DNA from: a virus
DNA: 34,039 nt
Direction: 5' to 3' (one strand)
IMG/VR virus record: IMGVR_UViG_3300037563_000264
Location: 1 to 34,039 of that record
Shown here: in pieces, positions 15,763 to 24,240 of the stretch
Numbering within the stretch: the stretch's first letter is position 1
Layout: every line of letters begins with the position of its first letter
Notes under the pieces: generated by a model
The model's input: the letters and a program-made list of their open reading frames with translations, nothing else
The model's database searches: none
Told to the model about the DNA's origin: nothing
Program-made: the position numbers and the translations under genes

Positions 15763-16384
15763 GACTTATTATACTATACTTTTTCAATTTGCGGTAGATA
15801 GATACATTCTTAGGATCGTGAGCATCTGTACTTGGATACCATTTACAATAACTCTTTATATTATTATAGAAATCCACGTTGTAGTCTCTTGAGTAACGTT
15901 CATTGAGTTCTACACTTATATTGTTACTTTTAGTGATAGTAAAAAACCTTTGTTGAGTAGCATTATCAAGTTCCTCTTTATTATGGTGAAAAGGATGAGC
16001 AAGATGGTGAACACCTAGTCTTTGGAAGAAAGGAACGTTCTCGTCAAGTATCTGAAGATAATCTTCTGTATTTTTATAGGTGTGCACAGATAGTACTACT
16101 TGGTAACCATCAGTTATAATGCGGTCCAGATTTCGTTTCACTTTATCAGTATCATGGGATATACTCAGTTCTACTGCCTGGGGTATTTCAAAATGTTTTG
16201 CAATTTCTTGCATTCCACTTCGAAATCCGTCCATACTATACTGATTGTCATGAATCAGTATCATGGAGGGTTTAACAACACGGTTCTTAATATTTATATA
16301 ACCTTCGTGCAGATGAGGGAAATAATGAAAGTGAAAGTCCTCCCCTATAAGAAACTTTTTAGTCGTGTCTAACGTAAATGGCAT
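15749..16384 (-). CDS. PHP-family metal-dependent hydrolase
   Basis: A 211-residue protein with the full set of PHP-type metal ligands: DFHFH (Asp16, His18, His20), Glu72 (AVELSISHD), His101 (VLSVHTY), HHLAHPFHH (around 126-134), Glu159 (VELNERY) and STDAHD (Asp187, His189). PHP enzymes include histidinol-phosphatase, 3',5'-nucleotide phosphatases and polymerase proofreading domains; the stand-alone form here is most likely a small-molecule phosphatase or nucleotidase. The ATG at 16384 has AAGGAGG upstream and overlaps the aminotransferase gene by 26 bases. Tight coupling to the aminotransferase and the ArcS-like gene suggests a role in one pathway; the substrate is unknown. Confidence 0.75.
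   Translation of the reverse strand: MPFTLDTTKKFLIGEDFHFHYFPHLHEGYINIKNRVVKPSMILIHDNQYSMDGFRSGMQEIAKHFEIPQAVELSISHDTDKVKRNLDRIITDGYQVVLSVHTYKNTEDYLQILDENVPFFQRLGVHHLAHPFHHNKEELDNATQQRFFTITKSNNISVELNERYSRDYNVDFYNNIKSYCKWYPSTDAHDPKNVSIYRKLKKYSIISHEDL
15768..15776 (-). promoter_or_regulatory. Promoter-like TAGTATAAT motif
   Basis: The minus strand reads TAGTATAAT, followed by AAGTC and then the ATG at 15762. It lies just upstream of the PHP gene's stop region and is identical to the motif at four other block starts. With a normal start distance the mRNA would begin at or next to the ATG. Confidence 0.4.
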
Positions 16385-17522
16385 CTTTGATCCTCCTTGC
16401 TATCTTTTCTAAAATTGCCTTGTCTGTGAAGAGGGGGGGTGTTAACAGTAACCTACCATTTATAACTCTAACGATAACACCTATCTTTAAAAAGAATGAT
16501 GCAGGTTTGTCACAAGGTAAGGAAATAAGAAGACCTCGTCTTTTGTACAACTTCTCAGGAAAGATGCCTGCTAGTTCCATATCAAACACACAACCTTTTG
16601 ATTCTATCTCTGCCTCGAACTTGTTTATATTCCCTACATGACTTAATACTTGTAATGCCGCTGTGCCAGAAACATTATTAAACGCAAAGGTACTACTATA
16701 AAATCCTTTACTAAGAGTTGCAGGCATATCAGTTGCGTTAAAGAATGTACCGTATAAAGGAAGTCCTCCTGCAATACTTTTACCAAAGGCAACAGCAAAT
16801 GGATGAAGGAAACTGTAGTGTCTGTAAGCAAATACCTTTCCCGTTCTCCAAAATCCAGTCTGCACCTCATCTACTATAAGTTTAATCTTGTGTTTTAGCA
16901 GTATTTGGTGTAAGTAGGATACAACAGCGGAATCAAGCGGGATACCTCCTCCGTTAGCTATTGGTACAAGTTCTAAAAGTACTGCTGCTGTATTATTTGT
17001 GTATATTGAGTTATCTAAGAGTATATCAAATTGAGAAAGTACTTCTGTAGCTGTGTTTGCATCCAAAATAGAAGGAAGTACTACTATGTCCTCCCCTTTA
17101 ACATGTTGTTGCAAAATAACATTAGAGCGACCAGAAAGAGTACCATACTTTCCGTGGTATTGATTATTAAAGGTAAATACAAACCGTTTCTGTGAAGCCT
17201 GTCTTGCTAGATTGATTGCATTAGTCACTGCGTCAGTACCACTGGATGCATAGCATATTTGCATCTTATCAGGTTTACATAATGCCACCAATTTCTTTGT
17301 GACTTGATCTCTAAGACTGTTCGGGTACTCGTAGACAGTTGGTAATGTGTCAAATTGACTTTGAATGTCAATTCCTTTATACCACAATGACGTTGAACAC
17401 ACAAAGGATTGCATATCGTAGTACTTCTTTCCTGTAGTGTCTTTCAGAACACCCGGTTCTGTATAGGAAGTAAACTTAGGGTACCCTTTATATTGGAAAA
17501 GATAACTGCTTTGAATTTCCAC
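16359..17522 (-). CDS. Class III PLP-dependent aminotransferase
   Basis: A 387-residue fold-type I enzyme of the ornithine/acetylornithine/glutamate-semialdehyde group. Seen are the phosphate-binding SSGTDA (93-98), the pyridine-stacking region FNNQYHG, the Asp of VDEVQTGFWRTG (Asp218), and the PLP lysine in AFGKSIAGGLP (Lys248). The C-terminal small domain is present but short. The start is GTG at 17522 with GGGAG 9 bases upstream, overlapping the ArcS-like gene by 35 bases. Aminotransferases are uncommon in phages; lying between the ArcS-like and PHP genes, downstream of the polymerase, it may make an amine or amino sugar used in base modification. The amino acceptor cannot be read from the sequence. 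Confidence 0.85.
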   Translation of the reverse strand: MEIQSSYLFQYKGYPKFTSYTEPGVLKDTTGKKYYDMQSFVCSTSLWYKGIDIQSQFDTLPTVYEYPNSLRDQVTKKLVALCKPDKMQICYASSGTDAVTNAINLARQASQKRFVFTFNNQYHGKYGTLSGRSNVILQQHVKGEDIVVLPSILDANTATEVLSQFDILLDNSIYTNNTAAVLLELVPIANGGGIPLDSAVVSYLHQILLKHKIKLIVDEVQTGFWRTGKVFAYRHYSFLHPFAVAFGKSIAGGLPLYGTFFNATDMPATLSKGFYSSTFAFNNVSGTAALQVLSHVGNINKFEAEIESKGCVFDMELAGIFPEKLYKRRGLLISLPCDKPASFFLKIGVIVRVINGRLLLTPPLFTDKAILEKIARRIKDAIYVRHD

Positions 17523-18387
17523 TTTTCTTGACTCCCTTCTTTTTTCCGTACATTATTTCGTCAATCTCTTCACCTGTATGACCCTTGGCTTTAAGTTCCT
17601 GTCTTCTACCGCGTTGTAACTTCATCCGTGCACTTACTATTGCTTTAACCTCGGCAGGTGTAGGGGACTGTCTGCCACTTACAGTCTTACCATCATATAA
17701 ATCTTTAAGGACTTGATTGAGTTCTCCTAAGGTATCATTGTTAGTAAGTTGAAATGTATTCATCTTAACACAGTTATCTTTCATACCCTCAAAAGCTATT
17801 TTACTAGGAACCTCTATTACGTCCCGTCCAAGTAACTTTGTACCTATAAGTAATGCTTCCTTACCTTTACTACTTACACGAAATACTGCTATAATGTTCT
17901 TGTATGGAAACTTTTCTAGAAATCTCCTTATACGTTCACTATTAACCAGCATGAACTCAGCACGTACATCTTTAGGGGTGTTATGATTGTCATCCCATGC
18001 ATAATGAGAAAACGGATAGTACTTCTCAAACTGAGACGGTATAACACCAATGGAACTCAGAGTTACTAAATCGTATGTGTGCTCATAAGGGAATGTGCCC
18101 CCAATAATTGTCTTGTATGTCCTGCTGGTTGAATAAGGTTTCTTTGCAGTACAATTTGTAAATAAAACCGTTTCGTGTTTCATTGTGTGGTGATACATAA
18201 TGTGTTCAAACATCTGTACTGCGTGGGGATGGTGAAAATGTTCCTTACACGGTTTTAACAAAGCAGAATCAACACCAAGATCCCAACTTGCTTTTTTTAT
18301 TATTTCATTTCCTTCTCCCACTAAGGATTCTGTAGCAACTCTAGACGTTTTAATTGAACTCTCATACCCTTTAAGACTGAATGCCAT
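17488..18387 (-). CDS. ArcS-like (DUF5591) preQ0-modifying protein
   Basis: A 299-residue protein matching the core of archaeosine synthase ArcS. The ArcS signature PC-x3-KPY-x2-S-x2-H appears as NC-TAK-KPY-ST-S-RT-Y at about residues 78-91. It is followed by IGVIPSQFEKYYPFSHYAWDD (about 113-133), close to the ArcS GIVP-xx-E-xx-YP-xx-YD segment. ArcS uses the conserved core to add lysine to the nitrile of preQ0 in tRNA. The N-terminal TGT-like and C-terminal PUA parts are absent; the C-terminus is a basic Lys/Arg-rich tail. The terminal His is replaced by Tyr and the Pro by Asn, so activity may be altered. The ATG at 18387 has GGAGG and overlaps the polymerase gene by 17 bases, which argues for a DNA rather than tRNA target. 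Confidence 0.7.
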   Translation of the reverse strand: MAFSLKGYESSIKTSRVATESLVGEGNEIIKKASWDLGVDSALLKPCKEHFHHPHAVQMFEHIMYHHTMKHETVLFTNCTAKKPYSTSRTYKTIIGGTFPYEHTYDLVTLSSIGVIPSQFEKYYPFSHYAWDDNHNTPKDVRAEFMLVNSERIRRFLEKFPYKNIIAVFRVSSKGKEALLIGTKLLGRDVIEVPSKIAFEGMKDNCVKMNTFQLTNNDTLGELNQVLKDLYDGKTVSGRQSPTPAEVKAIVSARMKLQRGRRQELKAKGHTGEEIDEIMYGKKKGVKKSGNSKQLSFPI

Positions 18388-21013
18388 TTTTTATATCCTC
18401 CAATAAGGTTTCTTTACAACCGATACTTGCTAAATATCTTCTTTGTTCTGCTTCCTTCGGTTCTACCCACTTCGGATAAACGTACAAGTCAACATCCACA
18501 GGCACATTTAATGCTTCCTCTGCAGTTTCTTTCATAATAGAATATACTAGAGAAGCAACTTTTGGTACGTCTGCGTTCTTAACTTCAAAAACTAACTCAT
18601 CATGTATTGTTAATACTAACTTAGCATCAAGACCTATTTCCCTGAGTATAAAGTATATCTTAACTGCAGATAGATTGGCGCAATCAGCAGCGGTACCTTG
18701 TATTGGTGAATTCAATGCTTGTCTTTCAGCTGATGCAATTTCGTCCTCAAATTCACTATCTATCTCTGGAAGATGTCTAATGCGACCAAACATCGTTTTA
18801 ACCTGCTTCTCCCTATGTACAATAGATTTCTGTTGAGCCTGAAAAGCTGATATACCTGGATACATTTTTAAATATTCTCTGAGAAAGGTTTCAGCTACAG
18901 ATCTATCTATACCTAATTCTTCAGCTATTGAATTTGCACCTCTACCGTACATTATACCGAAGTTAATACCCTTTGCAATAATACGTTCTTCCTTTGTAAC
19001 CTCTTGTTTATGAAGGACACGTTTTGCTACTTCTGTGTGTATGTCTCGACCTTCATTAAATACTCTAAGAAGATCTGGATCTCTAGTTAATGCAGCCAGT
19101 ACACGTATTTCTATCTGAGAAAAGTCTGCCCCTACTAAACTGCAACCTGCTTCTGCAGTAAATAAGGAACGCATTTTGTTTCCACGCGGAATGTTTTGTA
19201 AGTTTGGTTTGGTGCAGGATAACCTACCTGTTTCTGTTCCGTGTTGTTTGAAGTTCGGATGTATACGATTTGATTCATCTAAACCCTTTTCTAACCCGAG
19301 TACATATGTTTTGTACTCCTTCATCGCTCCGCGGTAGTTTAAAATACTTCTTACTATCTTGTGTTTATGTTTTATTTCTGAAAGTGCTTCATCGTCAACT
19401 TTACGTTTGCCAGTTGGAGTCTTTGATGGATTCTTTGATAAGTTCAAATCATCATAAAGTACAGCACCTAATTGGTCTATAGAGTTAATGTTGAACTCCT
19501 TACCAGATCGTTTGAATATTAAACCTTTACGTTTTTCAATACGTCTTTCTAACTGTACCCTTAAGTAAGATATTGTGTCCCTATCAATCTTTGTACCATT
19601 GTATTCAGTTTCTGCAAGTGCAACTGCAAAAGGCATTATCAAACTGTGGAATAGGTGATTCCTTACTGGGTCCTGTTCTAATTCAGCTGAAAAGATTTTA
19701 TATAACCTGAGTGTAGCATCTGCATCTCCTGCAGCGTACTTATACATAATATGCATTGGGATGTCACCGTAGTCAGTTGTCTTATTAGCTTTTTTGTAAG
19801 TATCAAGTTCTCCCTCATAAGAAGCTAGGTCAGGAAACCTTCGTGCAAGATGTTTTAAGTCGTGAGGCGGTCTTTCCCATATTAAGTGGTGAGCTAACAT
19901 AGTATCAAAGTAGAAAGGTGTCCGTATTTCACCGTCCTTGATTACGCAACGGGACAGGTCTACACCTACTTTCTTTAAAAATTTGTAGTCAAACTTACCA
20001 TTGTGCATCACAAGTTTTTTCTTACTTGGGTCAGTCAGTAGTTCCCTATAACTATTGAGTATGTATGTTTCTGTTGCAGGGTCCCATATCTTCTTATGAT
20101 TTTCCCAAAGAGGAATGTATAATCCTGTCTTCTCTTGCCATGAAAAGGATGTCCCTAACATATGATCGTGTACAAAGTCAGGGTCGTCTCCAATAACGGA
20201 TGTTTCTAAGTCTACTGATAGTTCCTCTACCTCTGAGATGCGGTGAAACACGGAATCCAACTTACTTCTCTCATCGATACAAACGTACTTACCAAAGTCT
20301 ATTGTGCCTGATGCCTTTTGTTTTGCTAATTGTAAGTCACTGATCAGTAGGGGTCTTAGATTTATGTTGCGAAGAATTGCAGCAGGATGCAAAGTAGGAA
20401 TACATGACTTACCCTGGTATGCTATTAAGGAACCTCTACGTTCCATAATCTTTTGTAACTTGAGAACAGCAAAGAGTGCGGTGGCTCCGCAAAGTATTAT
20501 AACTTTAAGTTGTGGCATACTTTTTATCAACCAGTTCAAATAAGGTATACAAGTACTCATTTCTTCCTTTGATGGTTGTCTATTGGATGGAGGTCTACAC
20601 ATGCATACATTAGCAATACAAACCTGCTCCCTAGTAAGACCTACTTCCTTAAGAGCATCAATAAGTAATCTACCTGAGGAACCAACAAAAGGTTTACCGC
20701 AAGCATCTTCCTCTGCTCCAGGCGCTTCACCAACTAAAAGGATATCCGCATTTTTATCACCGTCAGGAAGTACATAATTTCTTTTTGATTTGCAAAGAGA
20801 ACAGAGGGTACAGGAAAAGGGGTCATCAATAACTCTTGATTCTTGGGCATTGGGTCCTGACCTAGTAAGTTTCTTTTCCTTAGCCTGAGAGTCATATTCT
20901 TTCTGAGCTTCTTCAACTTGTTTAATGCGCTCAAGAACATCAGGAAGAATTTCACCATTGACTGTGTCAAATAGATTTAATTTAACTTCCGGACGTGTTG
21001 GTCGTTTGGCCAT
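18371..21013 (-). CDS. DNA polymerase I family with N-terminal uracil-DNA-glycosylase-like domain
   Basis: The replicative polymerase, about 880 residues. Domain order is as follows. A family 4/5-type UDG-like domain (about 65-220) shows CxxCxxC at 68-74, GEAPGAEEDACGKPFVG, NVCMCRPPSNRQP and TLHPAAILRN. A 3'-5' exonuclease (about 250-440) shows SVDLETS with Asp268/Glu270, HNGKFDYKF and YAAGDADATLRLY. A palm-fingers domain (about 470-860) shows motif A GADFSQIEIRVLA (Asp630), motif B KGINFGIMYG (Lys681, Phe685) and motif C IHDELVFEV (Asp805). Phe rather than Tyr in motif B is the E. coli-type residue. UDG-PolA fusions are known in SPO1-type phages. I start at ATG 21013 with GGGAGAG 8 bases upstream; a frame-extended ATG at 21073 lies deep in the upstream gene. 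Confidence 0.93.
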   Translation of the reverse strand: MAKRPTRPEVKLNLFDTVNGEILPDVLERIKQVEEAQKEYDSQAKEKKLTRSGPNAQESRVIDDPFSCTLCSLCKSKRNYVLPDGDKNADILLVGEAPGAEEDACGKPFVGSSGRLLIDALKEVGLTREQVCIANVCMCRPPSNRQPSKEEMSTCIPYLNWLIKSMPQLKVIILCGATALFAVLKLQKIMERRGSLIAYQGKSCIPTLHPAAILRNINLRPLLISDLQLAKQKASGTIDFGKYVCIDERSKLDSVFHRISEVEELSVDLETSVIGDDPDFVHDHMLGTSFSWQEKTGLYIPLWENHKKIWDPATETYILNSYRELLTDPSKKKLVMHNGKFDYKFLKKVGVDLSRCVIKDGEIRTPFYFDTMLAHHLIWERPPHDLKHLARRFPDLASYEGELDTYKKANKTTDYGDIPMHIMYKYAAGDADATLRLYKIFSAELEQDPVRNHLFHSLIMPFAVALAETEYNGTKIDRDTISYLRVQLERRIEKRKGLIFKRSGKEFNINSIDQLGAVLYDDLNLSKNPSKTPTGKRKVDDEALSEIKHKHKIVRSILNYRGAMKEYKTYVLGLEKGLDESNRIHPNFKQHGTETGRLSCTKPNLQNIPRGNKMRSLFTAEAGCSLVGADFSQIEIRVLAALTRDPDLLRVFNEGRDIHTEVAKRVLHKQEVTKEERIIAKGINFGIMYGRGANSIAEELGIDRSVAETFLREYLKMYPGISAFQAQQKSIVHREKQVKTMFGRIRHLPEIDSEFEDEIASAERQALNSPIQGTAADCANLSAVKIYFILREIGLDAKLVLTIHDELVFEVKNADVPKVASLVYSIMKETAEEALNVPVDVDLYVYPKWVEPKEAEQRRYLASIGCKETLLEDIKNGIQS

Positions 21014-21479
21014 GCAGCTCACTCTCCCAAGGAAATACGATATAGGCTGTAGTCTCAATTGTGCACGCGGCAAAGGTATTTTGAGGTACAGGTTGTTTCG
21101 CTACAAGAAATATCCAGTTAACAGTCGGTTGATCACAACCTATGGATGCTTCTGTGTAGTTGTCAAATGTAGTTCCTGTATCATAAATATCATCCACCAC
21201 AATAACCTTTTTGTACCTGCCTTTAAATGTTTTTAGTAATGCAACAAACTCCATAGCGTTGTTAACACTATAAATCGGTAGTTCCATGTTTCTTGTAATA
21301 TAGTGTGCAACAGGGAGGGCATCATGTGCCAGAGCTACAACAGCAATTTTAGCTTCTTCTGCTCCGTCCGGAAGGTGCTCAACCCACAAATAATCTATCA
21401 AAAGATCTTCTAACTGGGTAACAAAAGTAGTATCTAGTTTAAGTTGTATTCCTTCTAAGTACGGTTTTGGTTCTTTCAT
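20982..21479 (-). CDS. Phosphoribosyltransferase
   Basis: A 165-residue type I phosphoribosyltransferase. The PRPP-binding loop VIVVDDIYDTGTT (about 93-105) has both acidic residues, and an upstream strand IAVVALAHDALPVAHYI gives the usual fold core. Small members act on hypoxanthine, guanine, xanthine or adenine; the hood residues that set specificity are not readable by eye. The ATG at 21479 has GAGGT 5 bases upstream. It sits between folE2 and the polymerase gene (31-base overlap), so it may recycle the guanine released when a deazaguanine is exchanged into DNA. That role is inference. Confidence 0.75.
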   Translation of the reverse strand: MKEPKPYLEGIQLKLDTTFVTQLEDLLIDYLWVEHLPDGAEEAKIAVVALAHDALPVAHYITRNMELPIYSVNNAMEFVALLKTFKGRYKKVIVVDDIYDTGTTFDNYTEASIGCDQPTVNWIFLVAKQPVPQNTFAACTIETTAYIVFPWESELHGQTTNTSGS

Positions 21480-21481
21480 GG

Positions 21482-22327
21482 TTACCTCAAGTACTTTCCG
21501 GCATTAACTATCGCCACTGCATTATGGTAGTGTATACTCTCCTCGTGGTCAACAACTACTACATAATCAATTATTTCTGGTTTACTATCAAGCATCATCG
21601 TTATGTTTCTTGCAGCATCTTCACTAAACTGTGGATGTTCCCATGTCAATTTTGCTATTGCTTGTTCATCCGGCCTCTTAATAAGAGTGTACGGAATTGT
21701 TACCACTGACTTTTCTATATCAAGTATCAGTTGTTGTAAATCCACATTCTCAGGAGAATCAAATTCCACAGTCACATTTGCAAAACTACGTTGCATGTGT
21801 GGCGCTCCCCTTCCAGTACCTGCTTCTTCTAAAGCACAACCAAGTGCCTGTGAACAAGGACAAGTGGAAATGTATTGTACTATAGGTGTGACATAAAGTT
21901 TACCACTTGAATGCGCTTCAAATATAACTTCATAAGGAGACTTACTATAAAGTTTAGAAACAGGTGATTGCTTTTCTATGTACACAGTAGTACGTACTTT
22001 TAAAAAAGCTGTTTCGCTTTCATTCCTTTTTTGTAATTCTTTCACAGCATCAATAAACGCAGAAGGTTTCAAGGTATACTGAGTTAAATGCTGATCAAAC
22101 ACCTGCGCGAATCTAGACATGTTAACACCTTTCACATGTGCAGGCAGGTCAACATATCCAGAAACCTTTGCTATTGTATGTTGTTCATTAACCTCGGTAT
22201 GCTCCTTACTGACATACAGGGTTATTGGTAAGGATACACCACTAATACCAACCTTGTTGATTTTTACACCGCGTGTGTCCGGTGCGTTCTGTGTGTCTGG
22301 TAAGTGCAAAACTATTTCCTCACTCAT
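21482..22327 (-). CDS. folE2: GTP cyclohydrolase IB (FolE2)
   Basis: Converts GTP to 7,8-dihydroneopterin triphosphate, the first step towards preQ0 and folate. At 281 residues it fits the FolE2 family (250-320). Family marks are the opening DTQNAPDTRGVKINKVGI, the STCPCSQAL cysteine motif (Cys156/Cys158), GTGRGAPHMQRS with its His, and the C-terminal ESIHYHNAVAIV. FolE2 can use metals other than zinc, unlike the common FolE. The ATG at 22327 has AGGAGG 6 bases upstream. It is followed two bases after its stop by the phosphoribosyltransferase gene. With queD, queE and queC it completes the preQ0 pathway. Confidence 0.92.
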   Translation of the reverse strand: MSEEIVLHLPDTQNAPDTRGVKINKVGISGVSLPITLYVSKEHTEVNEQHTIAKVSGYVDLPAHVKGVNMSRFAQVFDQHLTQYTLKPSAFIDAVKELQKRNESETAFLKVRTTVYIEKQSPVSKLYSKSPYEVIFEAHSSGKLYVTPIVQYISTCPCSQALGCALEEAGTGRGAPHMQRSFANVTVEFDSPENVDLQQLILDIEKSVVTIPYTLIKRPDEQAIAKLTWEHPQFSEDAARNITMMLDSKPEIIDYVVVVDHEESIHYHNAVAIVNAGKYLR

Positions 22328-22336
22328 TACAACCTC

Positions 22337-22882
22337 CTATGATAGTTCTGTTAGTATTTTATTTACTATGGTAGTTGCTTTCTTTTTATCAGTAGCATAC
22401 TTCAATACCTTTGTTGGAACAAAAACAAACATATCTTGAAAACTCTGATTCACTTGTTTCTGCTTTGTTGCATCCTGCTCATAAGTAGCATCTATCTTTT
22501 TGACTTTACTTCTTTTTATGATCCTCTCTGCAATAATGTCATGGTGGTCTGCATAAAGAAACACTGTAAGGTCAACTAATTGTTTATACCTCTGTAGATG
22601 TCTTTCTATGTCCAAAACTGACCAGGTGTGGTTACTAAAGATATGGTCATAAATTATGGTTGTAAATATACTTCTATCTACAAGTACATATGAGTACAAC
22701 GTACCCAACTCTTTAGCTATTTCTAACTTCTTGAATTCAAAAGTTAAACTAGCTTCAAAGGTTGGGCATCGTTTATGATCGAATTTAGGACAAATAGCAG
22801 TTGAGTTAGGAAGTTTTGCAAGTAGACCCTGTATAGTAGTACTCTTTCCTACTCCGTCCGCTCCATCGATCACTATGATCAT
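22337..22882 (-). CDS. Thymidylate-kinase-like nucleotide kinase
   Basis: A 181-residue P-loop kinase. DGADGVGKSTT (about 6-16) is the ATP-binding loop, LVDRSIF around residues 67-73 is the DRS/DRx motif of thymidylate kinases, and a lid region rich in Arg and Lys follows (RIIKRSKVKK). It would phosphorylate a deoxynucleoside monophosphate, probably dTMP. The ATG overlaps the stop of the previous gene (ATGA), so translation is coupled. Next downstream is folE2. Other deoxynucleotide kinases share these motifs, so the base preference is uncertain. Confidence 0.75.
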   Translation of the reverse strand: MIIVIDGADGVGKSTTIQGLLAKLPNSTAICPKFDHKRCPTFEASLTFEFKKLEIAKELGTLYSYVLVDRSIFTTIIYDHIFSNHTWSVLDIERHLQRYKQLVDLTVFLYADHHDIIAERIIKRSKVKKIDATYEQDATKQKQVNQSFQDMFVFVPTKVLKYATDKKKATTIVNKILTELS

Positions 22883-23220
22883 TTTACAACTCCAGGTACA
22901 GTTGGTGTGGGTGTAACTTGTTCTTTTGGTTCGTTCTCAGGAGTGATACTAGACACTACTGCAACTTTTCCGTCTTCAAAAGATTTACTCTGTACAATCT
23001 GAAGTACAATCCTCTGATTTGTTCCAAGTGCCATCCTTGGGAGTGACATCTCGCCTGACTCTACTTTTTTCATATCATCAGGAGTTAAATTAAAAGCTAC
23101 TACGACAGGAATCCTTGTATTAGGATTCATTGGGTTGTTTCCCACCCAATCAACTATTGCATAGTTACCTGGTGTGACAACAGAGTCAATAGTCATTAAG
23201 GTTACTGGTTGTTCAAACAT
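22879..23220 (-). CDS. Unknown beta-rich protein, 113 aa
   Basis: A 113-residue protein made largely of short beta strands (TPGNYAIVDWVG, IPVVVAFNLTPDD, RIVLQIVQSK), with a Pro/Thr-rich tail (EQVTPTPTVPGVVK). No family is recognised. AGGAGGGG lies 5 bases before the ATG at 23220. It overlaps the previous gene by 8 bases and the kinase gene by 4. Function unknown. Confidence 0.55.
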   Translation of the reverse strand: MFEQPVTLMTIDSVVTPGNYAIVDWVGNNPMNPNTRIPVVVAFNLTPDDMKKVESGEMSLPRMALGTNQRIVLQIVQSKSFEDGKVAVVSSITPENEPKEQVTPTPTVPGVVK

Positions 23221-23581
23221 TTTTTCCCCTCCTTTCTTTTTTTTGGTTTTGTTCTAACCATATGTGTACATCTACACATTCAGCGGTAACAAACCCTTTC
23301 TTTGAGCTGAACTGAAGAAATAAGTCTTCTTTTGTTTTGTAAACTAATTGAGGACGAACTTTAGAAGGCGGACAAAATACAATGTAATTGTAATGCAGTT
23401 TACTGGCAAGTTTTCTAACTAACCGAGGAACTTGTTTTAGAGTCACAGTATCAGCAAAGGAAACAATAGGAACTATGTGTCTCTCTTCATCCTCTGTTAT
23501 ATCAATTGGAATAATGTCTAAAAAGTGTTCTGTAATCATCGCACGTGTTGTTACTCTTTTGTCTAAACGTTTAGCAAGCAT
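23213..23581 (-). CDS. Unknown 122-aa protein
   Basis: A basic 122-residue protein with alternating strands and helices (VPRLVRKLASKLHYNYIVFC around residues 51-70) and a Lys/Arg-rich end (QKKERRGKNV). No motif is recognised. AAAGGAG lies 8 bases before the ATG at 23581. It is downstream of the DUF366-like gene in the same operon and could be an accessory of that group, but nothing in the sequence shows this. Confidence 0.5.
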   Translation of the reverse strand: MLAKRLDKRVTTRAMITEHFLDIIPIDITEDEERHIVPIVSFADTVTLKQVPRLVRKLASKLHYNYIVFCPPSKVRPQLVYKTKEDLFLQFSSKKGFVTAECVDVHIWLEQNQKKERRGKNV

Positions 23582-23593
23582 TAGTTGGCTCCT

Positions 23594-24208
23594 TTACTTT
23601 GGTAACACTTTTAGTGTTGCGGAATAGATACTATTAAGTTCTTCCTTAATAGCATAAGCTATCATTGACATTATTGCAGCTTCATGAGTCTTTTCAACTT
23701 CGCAATTAGATGGAAAACATAGATGTAGATCGTTCAGATTCCCTGCAAACTTTGGAGCTTTTTTTCCTGCGTACAAGTTCAACCCTATATGAATTAAACT
23801 TGAATGAGCTGTTTGGGTAGCTATTGATACAGAATACTTTTTTCTATTATCCCCTGCTCCCGAAAGGATATCATCCCCATCAACATAAAGGTTGATCGAT
23901 TTGTTCTCTTTAAAGCTGCTAAGTTTATCAGCTATCGTGTGAATAAGCACCCTCTGTAAGGCTACAGCACCTACAATGTTGGTGAACGGGAGTTCTAATA
24001 CAATGTTAAGTGCATCGGAACTCCAAATTGGGTCATTCAGTACTACATCTTCAGAATCTATCATTTCACCTATCTTTACATCCATCGGTCCTCTAAAAAT
24101 TACAATGTTAGCCACTCCCCTTGATAACTTATAAGGAAAGGTAGAGGTTAACTGAGTCCCATTGTACTTCAACTTCTTGCTGTACTCATACACATTAAAA
24201 TTTATCAT
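23594..24208 (-). CDS. DUF366-family-like protein
   Basis: A 204-residue protein that follows the pattern of DUF366, a family known mainly from archaea. Matching pieces, in order, are KYNGTQLTSTFPY, VIFRGPMDV, GEMIDSEDV, VALQRVLIHTI, YVDGDDIL, and YSVSIATQTAHSSLIHIGLN. No biochemical role is established for this family to my knowledge. A TAGTATAAT promoter-like site lies about 35 bases upstream and GGGAG precedes the ATG at 24208. It heads the run leading through folE2 to polA and the ArcS-like gene, and the divergent HgdB-like gene upstream and queE lie just before it. A part in deazaguanine chemistry is possible from position only. Confidence 0.6.
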   Translation of the reverse strand: MINFNVYEYSKKLKYNGTQLTSTFPYKLSRGVANIVIFRGPMDVKIGEMIDSEDVVLNDPIWSSDALNIVLELPFTNIVGAVALQRVLIHTIADKLSSFKENKSINLYVDGDDILSGAGDNRKKYSVSIATQTAHSSLIHIGLNLYAGKKAPKFAGNLNDLHLCFPSNCEVEKTHEAAIMSMIAYAIKEELNSIYSATLKVLPK

Positions 24209-24240
24209 GAATCATTATCTCCCTTCTTCGGTCTTAAATT

